64,000 bases of DNA from Chloracidobacterium sp. Lineage in GTDB: Bacteria; Acidobacteriota; Blastocatellia; Pyrinomonadales; Pyrinomonadaceae. Below are positions 6,627 to 14,998 of the stretch, one piece after another. The DNA is taken from positions 682,001 to 746,000 of the forward strand of contig JABTUB010000001.1 in assembly GCA_015075585.1 (NCBI GenBank), read 5' to 3'. The notes below the pieces were generated by a model that saw only the letters and a list, made by a program, of their open reading frames with translations, made no database searches and was not told where the DNA came from. Each line of letters starts with the position of its first letter. Position 1 is the stretch's first letter. A program made the position numbers and the translations under genes.

Positions 6627-8108
6627 ATGACTGAAACCATCTTGCACATCGACGGACGCGTTGAGTTAAATGCCGATGCCGAAGAGAGCATTCGCTCGTC
6701 GTCGCTTTATAACGACGACCTTGCACCTGTGCCGGTCGCGAAGCGTACATGGACGACCTATAACTACGCAGCTCTTTGGATCTCGATGGCGCACTGCATA
6801 CCGACGTATATGATGGCGTCAGGCTTGATCTCTGCGGGGATGAATTGGTGGCAGGCGTTGCTGACCATTCTGCTCGGCAACATCATAGTGCTGGCACCAA
6901 TATTGCTCAATTCACATCCGGGAACAAAATATGGAATTCCGTTCCCGGTGTTTGCGCGCGCCGCGTATGGAACGGCAGGGTCGAACTTGCCCGCGTTGAT
7001 GCGTGCGTTGGTTGCGTGCGGATGGTTCGGCATACAGGCGTGGATCGGCGGTGAGGCTCTGCACACGTTCTTTAAGGCGTTCATCCCGGACTGGGAGACG
7101 CTGCTCGGCGGCCCGATCGGCGGCCATACACCAACGGTGTGGCTCTCGTTCCTTATATTTTGGGCGATGAATATCGCTATCATTTACAAGGGAATGGATC
7201 TGCTGCGGATCGTTGAGAACTGGGCCGCACCTTACGTTCTGGTGATGACCGCGATCCTGCTCGCCTGGATACTTTATCAAGCGGGCGGTATGGGCTTCTT
7301 GCTGCACGAGCCGGGGAAGTTCCGGACGTTCGGTGAATTCTGGCCGATCTTTGTACCGAGCCTCACGGCAATGATCGGCTTTTGGGCAACTCTCTCGCTC
7401 AATATGCCGGATTTTACGCGCTTCGGTAAAAGTCAGCGTGAACAAGCTGTCGGCCAGGTCGCGGCATTGCCGACGACGATGACACTTTTTGCCGCAATGG
7501 GCGTTTTGATAACGTCCGCAGCGGTCGTTGTATTTCCGCATATGAACCAAGCGGATGCTTGGGATCCGGTGAAGCTGGTCGGACAATTCTCTCAGCCTAT
7601 GGTGGTCGCGATCTCGATGTTCACGGTCGTTGTTGCGACGCTTTCCGTGAACATCGCTGCGAATGTCGTGTCGCCCGCGAATGATTTCGCCAACGCTTTT
7701 CCGAAGCTCATTTCTTTTAGAACCGGCGGCCTGATCACCGGCATTATCGGTATATTGATGCAGCCGTGGAAGCTGCTTGCCGATCCGAGCGGCTACATCT
7801 TCGGTTGGCTTGTCGGTTACTCCGGCGGGCTTGGCTCGATCGCAGGGGTCCTTATCGCGGATTATTGGATCGTGCGGAGAAAGAATTTGCGGCTCGCCGA
7901 CCTTTATCGCAAGGACGGCGAATATCGCGGCTGGAACTGGCGGGCCGTCGCTGCCACGCTGTTAGGTTGCTTTTTTGCGTGGATAGGGTTGATAATTCCA
8001 ACTCTCAGCGTGCTCTATGACTACGCATGGTTCGTCGGATTCGCCATCGCATTCCTTTCGCATTTGGCATTCAGTTTTCGAACCCCACAACAGGAGAAGG
8101 TGCGATGA
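6627..8108 (+). CDS. NCS1-family nucleobase permease (probable uracil or dihydropyrimidine/hydantoin uptake)
   Basis: The 493-residue protein has about 12 hydrophobic segments and NCS1-family landmarks: NYAALWISMAHCIPTYM near the N-terminus, GWFGIQAWIGGEAL in the third or fourth helix, NMPDFTRF (about residues 257-264) and the late ADYWIVRR (about 419-426). NCS1 carriers (Mhp1, PucI, FurD-like) bring in uracil, allantoin, hydantoins or cytosine by cation symport. Because dihydropyrimidinase, ureidopropionase-type and PreTA genes surround it, uracil or a related ring is the likely cargo. Its stop overlaps the start of the following cytochrome gene by four bases, so they are co-transcribed. Confidence 0.9.
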   Translation: MTETILHIDGRVELNADAEESIRSSSLYNDDLAPVPVAKRTWTTYNYAALWISMAHCIPTYMMASGLISAGMNWWQALLTILLGNIIVLAPILLNSHPGTKYGIPFPVFARAAYGTAGSNLPALMRALVACGWFGIQAWIGGEALHTFFKAFIPDWETLLGGPIGGHTPTVWLSFLIFWAMNIAIIYKGMDLLRIVENWAAPYVLVMTAILLAWILYQAGGMGFLLHEPGKFRTFGEFWPIFVPSLTAMIGFWATLSLNMPDFTRFGKSQREQAVGQVAALPTTMTLFAAMGVLITSAAVVVFPHMNQADAWDPVKLVGQFSQPMVVAISMFTVVVATLSVNIAANVVSPANDFANAFPKLISFRTGGLITGIIGILMQPWKLLADPSGYIFGWLVGYSGGLGSIAGVLIADYWIVRRKNLRLADLYRKDGEYRGWNWRAVAATLLGCFFAWIGLIIPTLSVLYDYAWFVGFAIAFLSHLAFSFRTPQQEKVR

Positions 8109-9187
8109 TAAGAAAAACTAAATTTGCAGTGCTGCTGTTGGCCATCGCAACCGCTGTTTTGGGGATGACGACGTCCTACGGCCACGCCCAGAAGAAAGGT
8201 GAGCAGGTCGTACTCGCGAAGAATAAATTCAAGAACTTAAAAGTACTTGGCGATATGCCCGCCGATCAGCTTGGCAAGGTGATGAATATCTTTTCGGCAT
8301 CGCTAAATGTGAATTGCAGTTTTTGTCATTACACCGACGATTTTTCGAAGGACGGCAAAGAGGAAAAAGACACCGCCCGTAAGATGATCGCGATGACATT
8401 CGCGATCAATAGAGATAATTTCGGCGGCGAGGCCGAAGTGTCCTGCAACACCTGCCACAATGGACGAATGCATCCGCGGAGCGGGCCGAGCCTCGTGCCG
8501 ACGGAGCATTCCGCAGGGCACACGCCGCGTCCCGAACCGCCCAAAGTAAAACCTGATGCCGCCGACGTGATCGCAAAATTCGTCGCGGCGGTCGGCGGCG
8601 ATAAGAAGATCGACAGCGCGATCATCACCGCAACACGAGTTGAGCCGGACGGAAAGACTACCGAGCCCGAGACCATCAATTACAAGGCCGGCAAGTATAG
8701 TTCAAAGACCGTTTACGATAAAGAATGGGTCACGGATATTTGGAATGGCGAGGCGGCCGCAAAGTTCAGTGCCGAGGGGCCGCACCGGCTTCATGCCGAT
8801 GAGGCTGAGCAGATCAAACGCGAGTCGCAGCTTTTGTTTCCGGCGGCGATCGGCTCGGCATACTCGAAGTTCGAATATCGATTCACGGATGAGATCGACG
8901 GACGTAAAGTTCTGGTGCTGAATGCAACAACGGCCGACGGCCTGCGCGAACGCCTAAGTTTTGATGAACAGACCGGCCTGCTCGTTCGGCGTGTCGCGGT
9001 TACGCAGACAGTTCTCGGCGGTTTCGTCTATCAGGTCGATTACAGCGACTACAAAACGTTTGGGGGTGTGCAGATCCCGACGGTCGTGAAATACGCGATG
9101 CCAAATATTAGTTGGACGCGGAAAGTTACTGCGGTAAAGGTGAATGTGCCGGTCGCAGATGATGTTTTTGCGATGCCGAAGTCTTGA
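8105..9187 (+). CDS. Exported dihaem cytochrome c, photosynthetic reaction centre cytochrome subunit-like
   Basis: Starting at the ATG at 8105 (overlapping the permease stop), the 360-residue protein has a signal peptide with a hydrophobic stretch (about residues 7-20) and two haem motifs, CSFCH (about 70-74) and CNTCH (about 112-116). The spacing and the segment FSASLNVNCSFCH resemble the PufC-like cytochrome subunit family that is frequent in non-phototrophic Acidobacteriota. PufC proper usually has four haems; this protein keeps two and adds a ~220-residue C-terminal domain beginning near DVIAKFVAAVGG that looks like an outer-membrane lipoprotein-sorting (LolA-like) beta fold. Role in electron transfer is inferred; why it sits in a pyrimidine operon is unclear. 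Confidence 0.85.
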   Translation: MIRKTKFAVLLLAIATAVLGMTTSYGHAQKKGEQVVLAKNKFKNLKVLGDMPADQLGKVMNIFSASLNVNCSFCHYTDDFSKDGKEEKDTARKMIAMTFAINRDNFGGEAEVSCNTCHNGRMHPRSGPSLVPTEHSAGHTPRPEPPKVKPDAADVIAKFVAAVGGDKKIDSAIITATRVEPDGKTTEPETINYKAGKYSSKTVYDKEWVTDIWNGEAAAKFSAEGPHRLHADEAEQIKRESQLLFPAAIGSAYSKFEYRFTDEIDGRKVLVLNATTADGLRERLSFDEQTGLLVRRVAVTQTVLGGFVYQVDYSDYKTFGGVQIPTVVKYAMPNISWTRKVTAVKVNVPVADDVFAMPKS

Positions 9188-9203
9188 GCGAGGAGGAGAT
9201 GAG

Positions 9204-10073
9204 ATGTCACGAGTTATCAAAGCAGGGCTGATTCAGGCTCATAACGTTGGGGATCCGAACGCACCGATCGACGAGATCAAGAAAGGGAATATCAGCCATC
9301 AACTCAAATTTGTCGAAGATGCCGCAAAGCAAGGAGTGCAGATACTTTGTTTCCAAGAGATCTTTACGACGCCGTATTTTTGCGCCGAACAGCAGACGCG
9401 TTGGTACGAAGCGGTCGAACGCGTGCCGGACGGCCCTACTGTGAGGCAGATGCAGGATGTTGCCAAACAGTTCGGTATGGTTCTCGTCGTGCCGATCTAT
9501 GAGGAAGAGCAGACCGGCATTTACTACAACACCGCGGCCGTTATCGATGCTGACGGCAAATACCTCGGCAAGTATCGCAAGAATCATATTCCGCATGTTG
9601 CACCGGGCTTTTGGGAGAAATTCTATTTTCGTCCGGGCAATTTGGGCTACCCGTGCTTTGATACGGCGGTCGGCCGCATCGGCGTGTACATCTGTTACGA
9701 CCGGCACTTTCCCGAAGGCGCCAGATGCCTCGGGTTGAACGGAGCCGAGATCATTTTCAATCCATCGGCGACGGTCGCGGGCCTGAGCGAGTACCTTTGG
9801 AAGTTGGAACAGCCGGCACACGCCGTTGCGAACGGCTATTTTGTCGGCGCGATCAATCGCGTCGGAACTGAAGCACCGTGGAATATTGGCGAGTTCTACG
9901 GCCAGAGCTATTTCTGCGACCCGCGAGGGCAAATGCTTGCGGTCGGAACACGCGATCAGGACGAACTCGTCGTCGCCGATCTTGATATGGAAAAGATCCG
10001 CGAGGTGCGAAACACTTGGCAATTCTTCCGCGACAGGCGGCCTGACACCTACGGCGCGATCGTTGCAGACTGA
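9204..10073 (+). CDS. Beta-ureidopropionase/N-carbamoyl-amino-acid amidohydrolase (nitrilase superfamily)
   Basis: The start at 9204 has a strong GAGGAGGAG ribosome binding site at 9190-9198. The 289-residue enzyme shows the nitrilase triad in order: Glu in CFQEIF (about residues 49-54), Lys in KYRKNHIPH (about 125-133) and Cys in YICYDRHFP (about 166-174). It hydrolyses N-carbamoyl-beta-alanine to beta-alanine, CO2 and ammonia, the third step of reductive pyrimidine degradation, or a related carbamoyl amide. It lies 16 bases after the cytochrome gene and before preT. The nearest paralogues also include N-carbamoylputrescine amidohydrolase (AguB), so context, more than sequence, decides the substrate. 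Confidence 0.88.
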   Translation: MSRVIKAGLIQAHNVGDPNAPIDEIKKGNISHQLKFVEDAAKQGVQILCFQEIFTTPYFCAEQQTRWYEAVERVPDGPTVRQMQDVAKQFGMVLVVPIYEEEQTGIYYNTAAVIDADGKYLGKYRKNHIPHVAPGFWEKFYFRPGNLGYPCFDTAVGRIGVYICYDRHFPEGARCLGLNGAEIIFNPSATVAGLSEYLWKLEQPAHAVANGYFVGAINRVGTEAPWNIGEFYGQSYFCDPRGQMLAVGTRDQDELVVADLDMEKIREVRNTWQFFRDRRPDTYGAIVAD

Positions 10074-10174
10074 ACGGCGTAAGTGCCGTGCATAGAAATT
10101 CTGCGGCATCAGAATATTACTCAAGGTCGATATCCTCCCTTTGTCGGCGTCGAAATAGTAAGTGAGGGTAGCCT

Positions 10175-11524
10175 ATGTCAAATCTTCCCATTGAACAGAT
10201 AGAAGAAAACTTTGCCGATCTTTATCCTGCGATGACCGACAGCGAAGCGGCGATCGAGGCGAACCGCTGCCTCTTTTGCTTCGACGCTCCGTGCATGCAC
10301 GCGTGCCCGACGCATATTGACATACCGGGCTTTATCAAAAAGATCGCGAACGAGAACCTGACCGGTTCGGCGCGTGTGATATTCGACGCGAACCCTGTTG
10401 GGGCGACCTGTGCACGCGTCTGTCCGGTCGAGGTGCTTTGCGAAGGAGCCTGCGTTGAAAAGACCTTGGTAAATAAACCGATCGAGATAGGGCGACTCCA
10501 GCGTTACGCTACCGACCATGCTCTGTCGAACGGCATTCGCATCTTCAAGAAAGGCGAATCGAACGGACGCACGATAGGAATTATCGGCTCGGGGCCGGCG
10601 GGGCTTTCGTGCGCAACGTATCTCGCACGGCTCGGCTACAGCGTAACGATCTACGACCGCCGTGAAAAGCCGGGCGGGCTCGACACCTACGGTATGGCCG
10701 AATACAAGATGACACAGGCAGTGTCGCTGGCCGAGATCGAGCCGGTCGCCGATCTTGGCGTCGAATTTCGCCAGAACGTCGAGATCGGCCGCGACATTCA
10801 ATTCGGCGAACTCGAAACGGCTCACGACGCTTTGTTCCTTGCGGTCGGTCTCGGTGCAACCAACAAGCTGAATATTCCGGGTGAGGCTCTGGATGGCGTG
10901 ATCGATGCACTTGACCTCATCGATCAGATAAAAACCCGAGATTGGAAAGGCATTACGATCGGCGATAGTGTGATCGTGCTTGGCGCCGGCAACACTGCGA
11001 TCGATGCGGCGACCCAGTCGAAGCGGCTCGGTGCAAAGCGTGTTCGGCTTGTCTATCGCCGTACCGAAATGGAAGCTCCGGCGTATGATTACGAGATGGA
11101 ACTCGCACACAAGGATGAGGTCGAGTTCGTTTGGCAAACAACTCCGCTGGCGATACTTGGTGACGAAAGCGTACGCGGGATCCGCGTGCTCGACGCTGCG
11201 GGCAGCGAACGCGATATCGAGTGCGATATGGTCATCAAGGCTATCGGTCAGACGAAACTTGTGAACTTCTTTACCGAGATCGCAGGCGTTAAGACAGATG
11301 AGATAGGCCGTCCTGTCGTCAACGCTTCAATGCAGACGTCAAAGCCCGGCATCTTCGCCGGCGGCGATTGCGTCAATGGCGGCGGCGAGGCTGTCGAGGC
11401 CGCGCAAATGGGAAAACTCGCCGCGATCGGGATCCATGAGACTCTTACCGGCGAGAAAGTAGAATTCGCCGGAGCGTTCCTACGCGACCCGCCAAAAGCA
11501 CCTGTCGATCCCAATCCGCGTTAG
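10175..11524 (+). CDS. preT: NAD-dependent dihydropyrimidine dehydrogenase subunit PreT
   Basis: The 449-residue flavoprotein transfers electrons between NAD(P)H and PreA in uracil reduction. It starts with a Fe-S-type region CLFCFDAPCMHACP (about residues 31-44) and CARVCPVEVLCEGAC (about 75-89), followed by an FAD Rossmann motif GIIGSGPAGL (about 133-142), a second dinucleotide fold VIVLGAGNTAI (about 269-279) and the closing GIFAGGDCVNGGG (about 395-407). This is the glutamate-synthase small-subunit-like architecture of PreT. PreA follows 1.7 kb downstream, after an inserted BrnTA and nuclease-like block. Confidence 0.92.
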   Translation: MSNLPIEQIEENFADLYPAMTDSEAAIEANRCLFCFDAPCMHACPTHIDIPGFIKKIANENLTGSARVIFDANPVGATCARVCPVEVLCEGACVEKTLVNKPIEIGRLQRYATDHALSNGIRIFKKGESNGRTIGIIGSGPAGLSCATYLARLGYSVTIYDRREKPGGLDTYGMAEYKMTQAVSLAEIEPVADLGVEFRQNVEIGRDIQFGELETAHDALFLAVGLGATNKLNIPGEALDGVIDALDLIDQIKTRDWKGITIGDSVIVLGAGNTAIDAATQSKRLGAKRVRLVYRRTEMEAPAYDYEMELAHKDEVEFVWQTTPLAILGDESVRGIRVLDAAGSERDIECDMVIKAIGQTKLVNFFTEIAGVKTDEIGRPVVNASMQTSKPGIFAGGDCVNGGGEAVEAAQMGKLAAIGIHETLTGEKVEFAGAFLRDPPKAPVDPNPR

Positions 11525-11580
11525 GTTTACCACGCTCCGAGAATGATAAATATCTTGATATATCCATATATGTCGGTATA

Positions 11581-11862
11581 ATGGTTATGGAGTTTGAATG
11601 GGATCCGAGCAAGGCGACAGAAAATTTTAGAAAGCATGGCGTATCTTTTTATGAAGCGGCTGAAGCTTTCTTTGACGAAAACGCCGTTGAGCTTTATGAT
11701 GACGGCCATTCCGAAGACGAAGTGAGATTTCAATTGGTTGGTATTTCAAGTATCCGACTTCTTTTTGTCGGCTACACGGTGCGTGGCGAGAGCATTCGGA
11801 TCATTACAGCTCGAAAGGCTAATGCGAAACAGGCGAGGTATTACAATGACCAAAAAAGATAA
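11581..11862 (+). CDS. brnT: BrnT-family ribonuclease toxin
   Basis: The 93-residue protein carries the BrnT signature: FEWDPSKATENFRKHGVSFYEA (read here as FEWDP then KHGVSF) near the N-terminus and the terminal IRIITARKANAKQARYY-like end. BrnT toxins are RelE-like ribonucleases that block translation. Start may be the ATG at 11581 or the ATG at 11587, which gives the more usual MEFEWDP. The next gene begins inside its 3' end. The location, between preT and preA, makes it part of an inserted cassette. Confidence 0.88.
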   Translation: MVMEFEWDPSKATENFRKHGVSFYEAAEAFFDENAVELYDDGHSEDEVRFQLVGISSIRLLFVGYTVRGESIRIITARKANAKQARYYNDQKR

Positions 11863-12208
11863 ATTGCCGGCGTACACTGTTACAGAAGAAGAATATCAAG
11901 CGGAACTCGCTAGCGGCCTATCCGAAGACGAAGTGATGAAACCCGGTACATATAAGGTTCGCCGTTCGCCTTGGGCAGAAAAAATTAAAAAAGCCGGCAA
12001 GGTAAAGGTGACGATCTATCTTGACGGTGATGTTATCAGTTACTTTCGCGCCCGAGCCGAACAGCCCAATGCCGCCCCGTATCAAACCCAGATCAATAAC
12101 GAACTGCGGAAGGTAATGGAAAACGGCACTGCGGACAGTGTTGAGAGCGATATTTTGAACAACAAGAAGTTTCTAAAGGCGCTGAAGAAAAAACTCGAAG
12201 CTGTATAA
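11846..12208 (+). CDS. brnA: BrnA-family antitoxin
   Basis: Starting from the ATG at 11846, overlapping brnT by 17 bases, the 120-residue protein ends in a BrnA-type ribbon-helix-helix region: KVTIYLDGDVISYFRARA (about residues 49-66) then YQTQINNELRKVM (about 74-86). Upstream are the typical EEEY and SEDEVMKPGTYKVRRS segments. It binds BrnT and represses the brnTA promoter in characterised systems. Gene order toxin-antitoxin is the usual order for brnTA. Confidence 0.87.
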   Translation: MTKKDKLPAYTVTEEEYQAELASGLSEDEVMKPGTYKVRRSPWAEKIKKAGKVKVTIYLDGDVISYFRARAEQPNAAPYQTQINNELRKVMENGTADSVESDILNNKKFLKALKKKLEAV

Positions 12209-12262
12209 ACCGCGCAAGTATGAAATTTTCTATTTATTAAACTAGGAACGTCAAAATCTGGT

Positions 12263-13180
12263 ATGCCGCTCTTTAATATCGACATTGTCAACAAACTTGA
12301 GCAAATAAGAGAATTGCCTTTCAAGCTCGAGAAGGAAATTCAGGAATTGACGGAGCAAAACCTTACGACAATTTTTGGCCTTAATTTTGTTCGTTCCGAG
12401 TTTGCACTCAATAATTTTCGTATTGATACATTAGCTTTTGACAAAGACGCATCGAGCTTCGTGATCATTGAGTACAAACGGGACAAGAACTTTAGCGTGA
12501 TTGATCAAGGCTATGCCTATTTGTCGCTGATGCTTAATAACAAAGCCGATTTCATACTCGAATATAACGAAAATTGTAAGGATACGTTGAAACGTGGCGA
12601 CATTGATTGGTCGCAATCAAGAGTAATTTTCATTTCGCCAAATTTTACTGCCTACCAAAAAGAAGCCATCAACTTTAAGGATCTGCCAATTGAGCTTTGG
12701 GAAATAAATCGATATAACAACAAGACTATTAGTTACAGCCAAGTTAAGACTTCTGGGTCACAAGAAAGCGTCAAAACAATTAGCAGGCAAAACGAAGCAA
12801 TTGCAAAGGTTGCGAAAGAAATTAAAGTGTTTACCGAGCAGGAACACCTTGACAATGCGTCTGATGAAATCAAGGAGCTATACGAAAAACTCAAACTGGC
12901 GATTCTGAACCTTGATAATTTGGAAGTTAAACCTAAAAAACTGTACATAGCTTTTGTGGCTAATCGAAACGTGCTTGATGTTCGCATTCAGCGAAACGCT
13001 TTGAAAATTTGGTTGAACGTACGGCAGGGCAAACTTGATGATCCCAAGGGAATTTGTCGCGATGTAACACACACCGGCCACTGGGGAAACGGCGATTATG
13101 AAATAAACATTCACTCCGACGAAAATTTGGAATACATTTTAAGTCTAATAAAACAGTCTTTGAGAGAAAACAAAAAGTAA
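12263..13180 (+). CDS. Predicted nuclease-like protein with C-terminal DUF5655 domain
   Basis: The 305-residue protein is visibly more A+T-rich than its neighbours. Its N-terminal part contains FRIDTLAFDKDASSFVIIEYKR (Asp at about 55, E-x-K in IEYKR at about 69-73), the layout of a PD-(D/E)xK endonuclease-like core. The C-terminal part, with YIAFVANRNVLDVR, KIWLNVRQG, DDPKGICRDV and GHWGNGDYEI, matches DUF5655, which occurs next to or fused with restriction- or defence-type nucleases. It follows brnTA and precedes preA, and is likely part of the same mobile or defensive insertion. Activity is inferred from fold motifs only. Confidence 0.75.
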   Translation: MPLFNIDIVNKLEQIRELPFKLEKEIQELTEQNLTTIFGLNFVRSEFALNNFRIDTLAFDKDASSFVIIEYKRDKNFSVIDQGYAYLSLMLNNKADFILEYNENCKDTLKRGDIDWSQSRVIFISPNFTAYQKEAINFKDLPIELWEINRYNNKTISYSQVKTSGSQESVKTISRQNEAIAKVAKEIKVFTEQEHLDNASDEIKELYEKLKLAILNLDNLEVKPKKLYIAFVANRNVLDVRIQRNALKIWLNVRQGKLDDPKGICRDVTHTGHWGNGDYEINIHSDENLEYILSLIKQSLRENKK

Positions 13181-13206
13181 CCTGTAATCCTCAGGTATCA
13201 ATTTCT

Positions 13207-14454
13207 ATGGCAAATCTTAATATCAATTTTGCAGGGATAAAGTCCCCGAATCCGTTTTGGCTGGCGAGTGCGCCGCCGACGAATATGGGTTCGATGATCG
13301 AGCGGGCATTCGACGCGGGATGGGGCGGTGCGGTTTGGAAGACGTTGGGCGAGCCGATCACGAATGTCTCGTCACGTCTTGCCGGACTCGACTTTGGCAC
13401 GAACCGGCTGGTCGGGCTGAACAACATCGAATTGATCACGGACAGGCCGCTTGAGGTTAATCTGAAAGAGATCTACGAGTGCAAGAAGAAGTATCCGAAC
13501 AATGCCGTGATCGTCTCGCTGATGGTCGAGTCAAAACGCGAAGCGTGGCACGAGATCGTAAAGCGTTCGCAGGATACGGGAGCCGACGGCTTCGAGCTGA
13601 ACTTCGGCTGCCCGCACGGTATGAGCGAACGCGGAATGGGCGCGGCAATGGGCCAGGTGCCCGAATACACCTGCATGGTCACGGAGTGGGTGAAAGAGGT
13701 GTCGGAACTTCCGGTGATCGTAAAGCTCACGCCAAACGTGACGAGCATTCTGCCGCCAGGCCGTGCGGCACAGAACGGCGGTGCGGATGCCGTTTCGCTG
13801 ATCAACACGATCAATTCGATGATGGGCGTTGATGTCAATACGCTGGTCCCGCATCCGAATGTGAACGGCATGGCCGCCCACGGCGGCTATTGCGGGCCTG
13901 CGGTCAAACCGATCGCCCTTAATATGGTCAGCGAGCTTGCGCGCGACGGCGAATTCAATATCCCAATAAGCGGGATCGGCGGCGTTTCGAACTGGCGTGA
14001 TGCGGTCGAATTCATGCTGCTCGGTGCCGGGAGCGTTCAGGTTTGCACGGCTGTGATGCACTATGGCTATCGCATCGTCGAGGACATGATCGACGGGTTG
14101 AACGCCTATCTCGATTCCAAAGGCTTTGCCTCGGTCAGTGAGATCATAGGCAAGTCTGTTCCGCGCGTTACTAATTGGGGCGACCTCGATCTTAATTATG
14201 TTGTAAAGGCGCACGTTAACGAAGAGCACTGCATCCGCTGCAATCTTTGCTATGTTGCCTGTGAGGACGGTGCTCATCAGAGCTTTGAGTTCGTCGAATC
14301 GAACGGACTTCGCTATCCCCGCGTGATCGAGGAAGAGTGCGTCGGCTGTAATCTCTGCTACCTCGTCTGTCCTTCGCCCGGCGCCATTACGATGGAACGA
14401 CGAGATGCCGGCAGTTCTTCGCAAAGTTGGCGCGAGAGGACCGAAGCTTCGTGA
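13207..14454 (+). CDS. preA: NAD-dependent dihydropyrimidine dehydrogenase subunit PreA
   Basis: The 415-residue subunit reduces uracil and thymine to dihydro forms. The first ~310 residues form the FMN barrel of the dihydroorotate dehydrogenase type, with NPFWLASAPPTNMGSM near the start, ELNFGCPHGMSERGMG (about 138-153) and a GIGGVSNWRDAVEF phosphate-binding region (about 257-270). The last ~80 residues carry two 4Fe-4S clusters, CIRCNLCYVAC and CVGCNLCYLVC. This is the PreA architecture, which pairs with PreT at 10175. Its separation from preT by an insertion suggests it may now depend on read-through or a new promoter. Confidence 0.93.
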   Translation: MANLNINFAGIKSPNPFWLASAPPTNMGSMIERAFDAGWGGAVWKTLGEPITNVSSRLAGLDFGTNRLVGLNNIELITDRPLEVNLKEIYECKKKYPNNAVIVSLMVESKREAWHEIVKRSQDTGADGFELNFGCPHGMSERGMGAAMGQVPEYTCMVTEWVKEVSELPVIVKLTPNVTSILPPGRAAQNGGADAVSLINTINSMMGVDVNTLVPHPNVNGMAAHGGYCGPAVKPIALNMVSELARDGEFNIPISGIGGVSNWRDAVEFMLLGAGSVQVCTAVMHYGYRIVEDMIDGLNAYLDSKGFASVSEIIGKSVPRVTNWGDLDLNYVVKAHVNEEHCIRCNLCYVACEDGAHQSFEFVESNGLRYPRVIEEECVGCNLCYLVCPSPGAITMERRDAGSSSQSWRERTEAS

Positions 14455-14509
14455 ACGCTTGCCAAGGAGAAGTAGCCTGCGGGCCGTTGCCCGTGTGTTC
14501 AATATAAAA

Positions 14510-14998
14510 ATGGACGTCCGTGATGCGGTACTCGACGATGCCGCCGAGATCGCTTACATATACAATCACTATATCGCGACGTCGCATGCCGTCTTCGAAT
14601 CCGAACCGGTGGATTCAGATGAGATCCAACGCCGCATCATCCTCGCGGGAGCAGAAGGGATGCCTTTCCTTGCGGCACAAAAGAATGAGCACCTCGCAGG
14701 ATTTGCCTACGCACAACCATTCCTTCGAGACCCTGCGTTTGACCCGACTGCCGAGATAAGGGTCTGCGTACGGCCGGGCCTCCTCGAACAAGGTGTCGGC
14801 ACCGCTCTTTACACATCGCTTATCGAGCGGATGAGGTCTCGCGGTTTCAAAACGCTGATAGCACTGGTGGCTATGCCGAACGATGCCGCCGCGCGTCTGC
14901 ATGAACATTTCGGATTTCGCGATGCCGGACGGCTCGAAGGCGTCGCGCAGAAGTTCGGCCGCCGTATCGATATCGATTGCCGACAGCTCGTCCTTTAG
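14510..14998 (+). CDS. GNAT acetyltransferase, phosphinothricin acetyltransferase-like
   Basis: From the ATG at 14510 the 162-residue protein has the Pat/Bar-type GNAT pattern: RDAVLDDAAEIAYIYNHYI at the N-terminus, GFAYAQPF, then the acyl-CoA-binding RPGLLEQGVGTALYTSLI, and the closing LHEHFGFRDAGRLEGVAQKFGR typical of MddA/Pat enzymes that acetylate methionine sulfone, sulfoximine or phosphinothricin. The frame is open further upstream into the end of preA, so an earlier start is possible; the best ribosome-binding-like AAGGAGA at 14463 is too far for this ATG. The substrate is not determined by the sequence. Confidence 0.82.
   Translation: MDVRDAVLDDAAEIAYIYNHYIATSHAVFESEPVDSDEIQRRIILAGAEGMPFLAAQKNEHLAGFAYAQPFLRDPAFDPTAEIRVCVRPGLLEQGVGTALYTSLIERMRSRGFKTLIALVAMPNDAAARLHEHFGFRDAGRLEGVAQKFGRRIDIDCRQLVL

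Noticed and set aside
8027..8104. Upstream extension of the cytochrome frame from 8027
   Set aside because: It overlaps the permease C-terminus and would bury the signal peptide; the ATG at 8105 gives a proper export signal.
10178..11137. 319-codon minus-strand frame opposite preT
   Set aside because: It lies wholly inside preT, which has complete family motifs; the reverse product has no recognisable features.
13531..14502. 323-codon minus-strand frame opposite preA
   Set aside because: Shadow frame; preA carries two iron-sulfur motifs and a full barrel on the plus strand.
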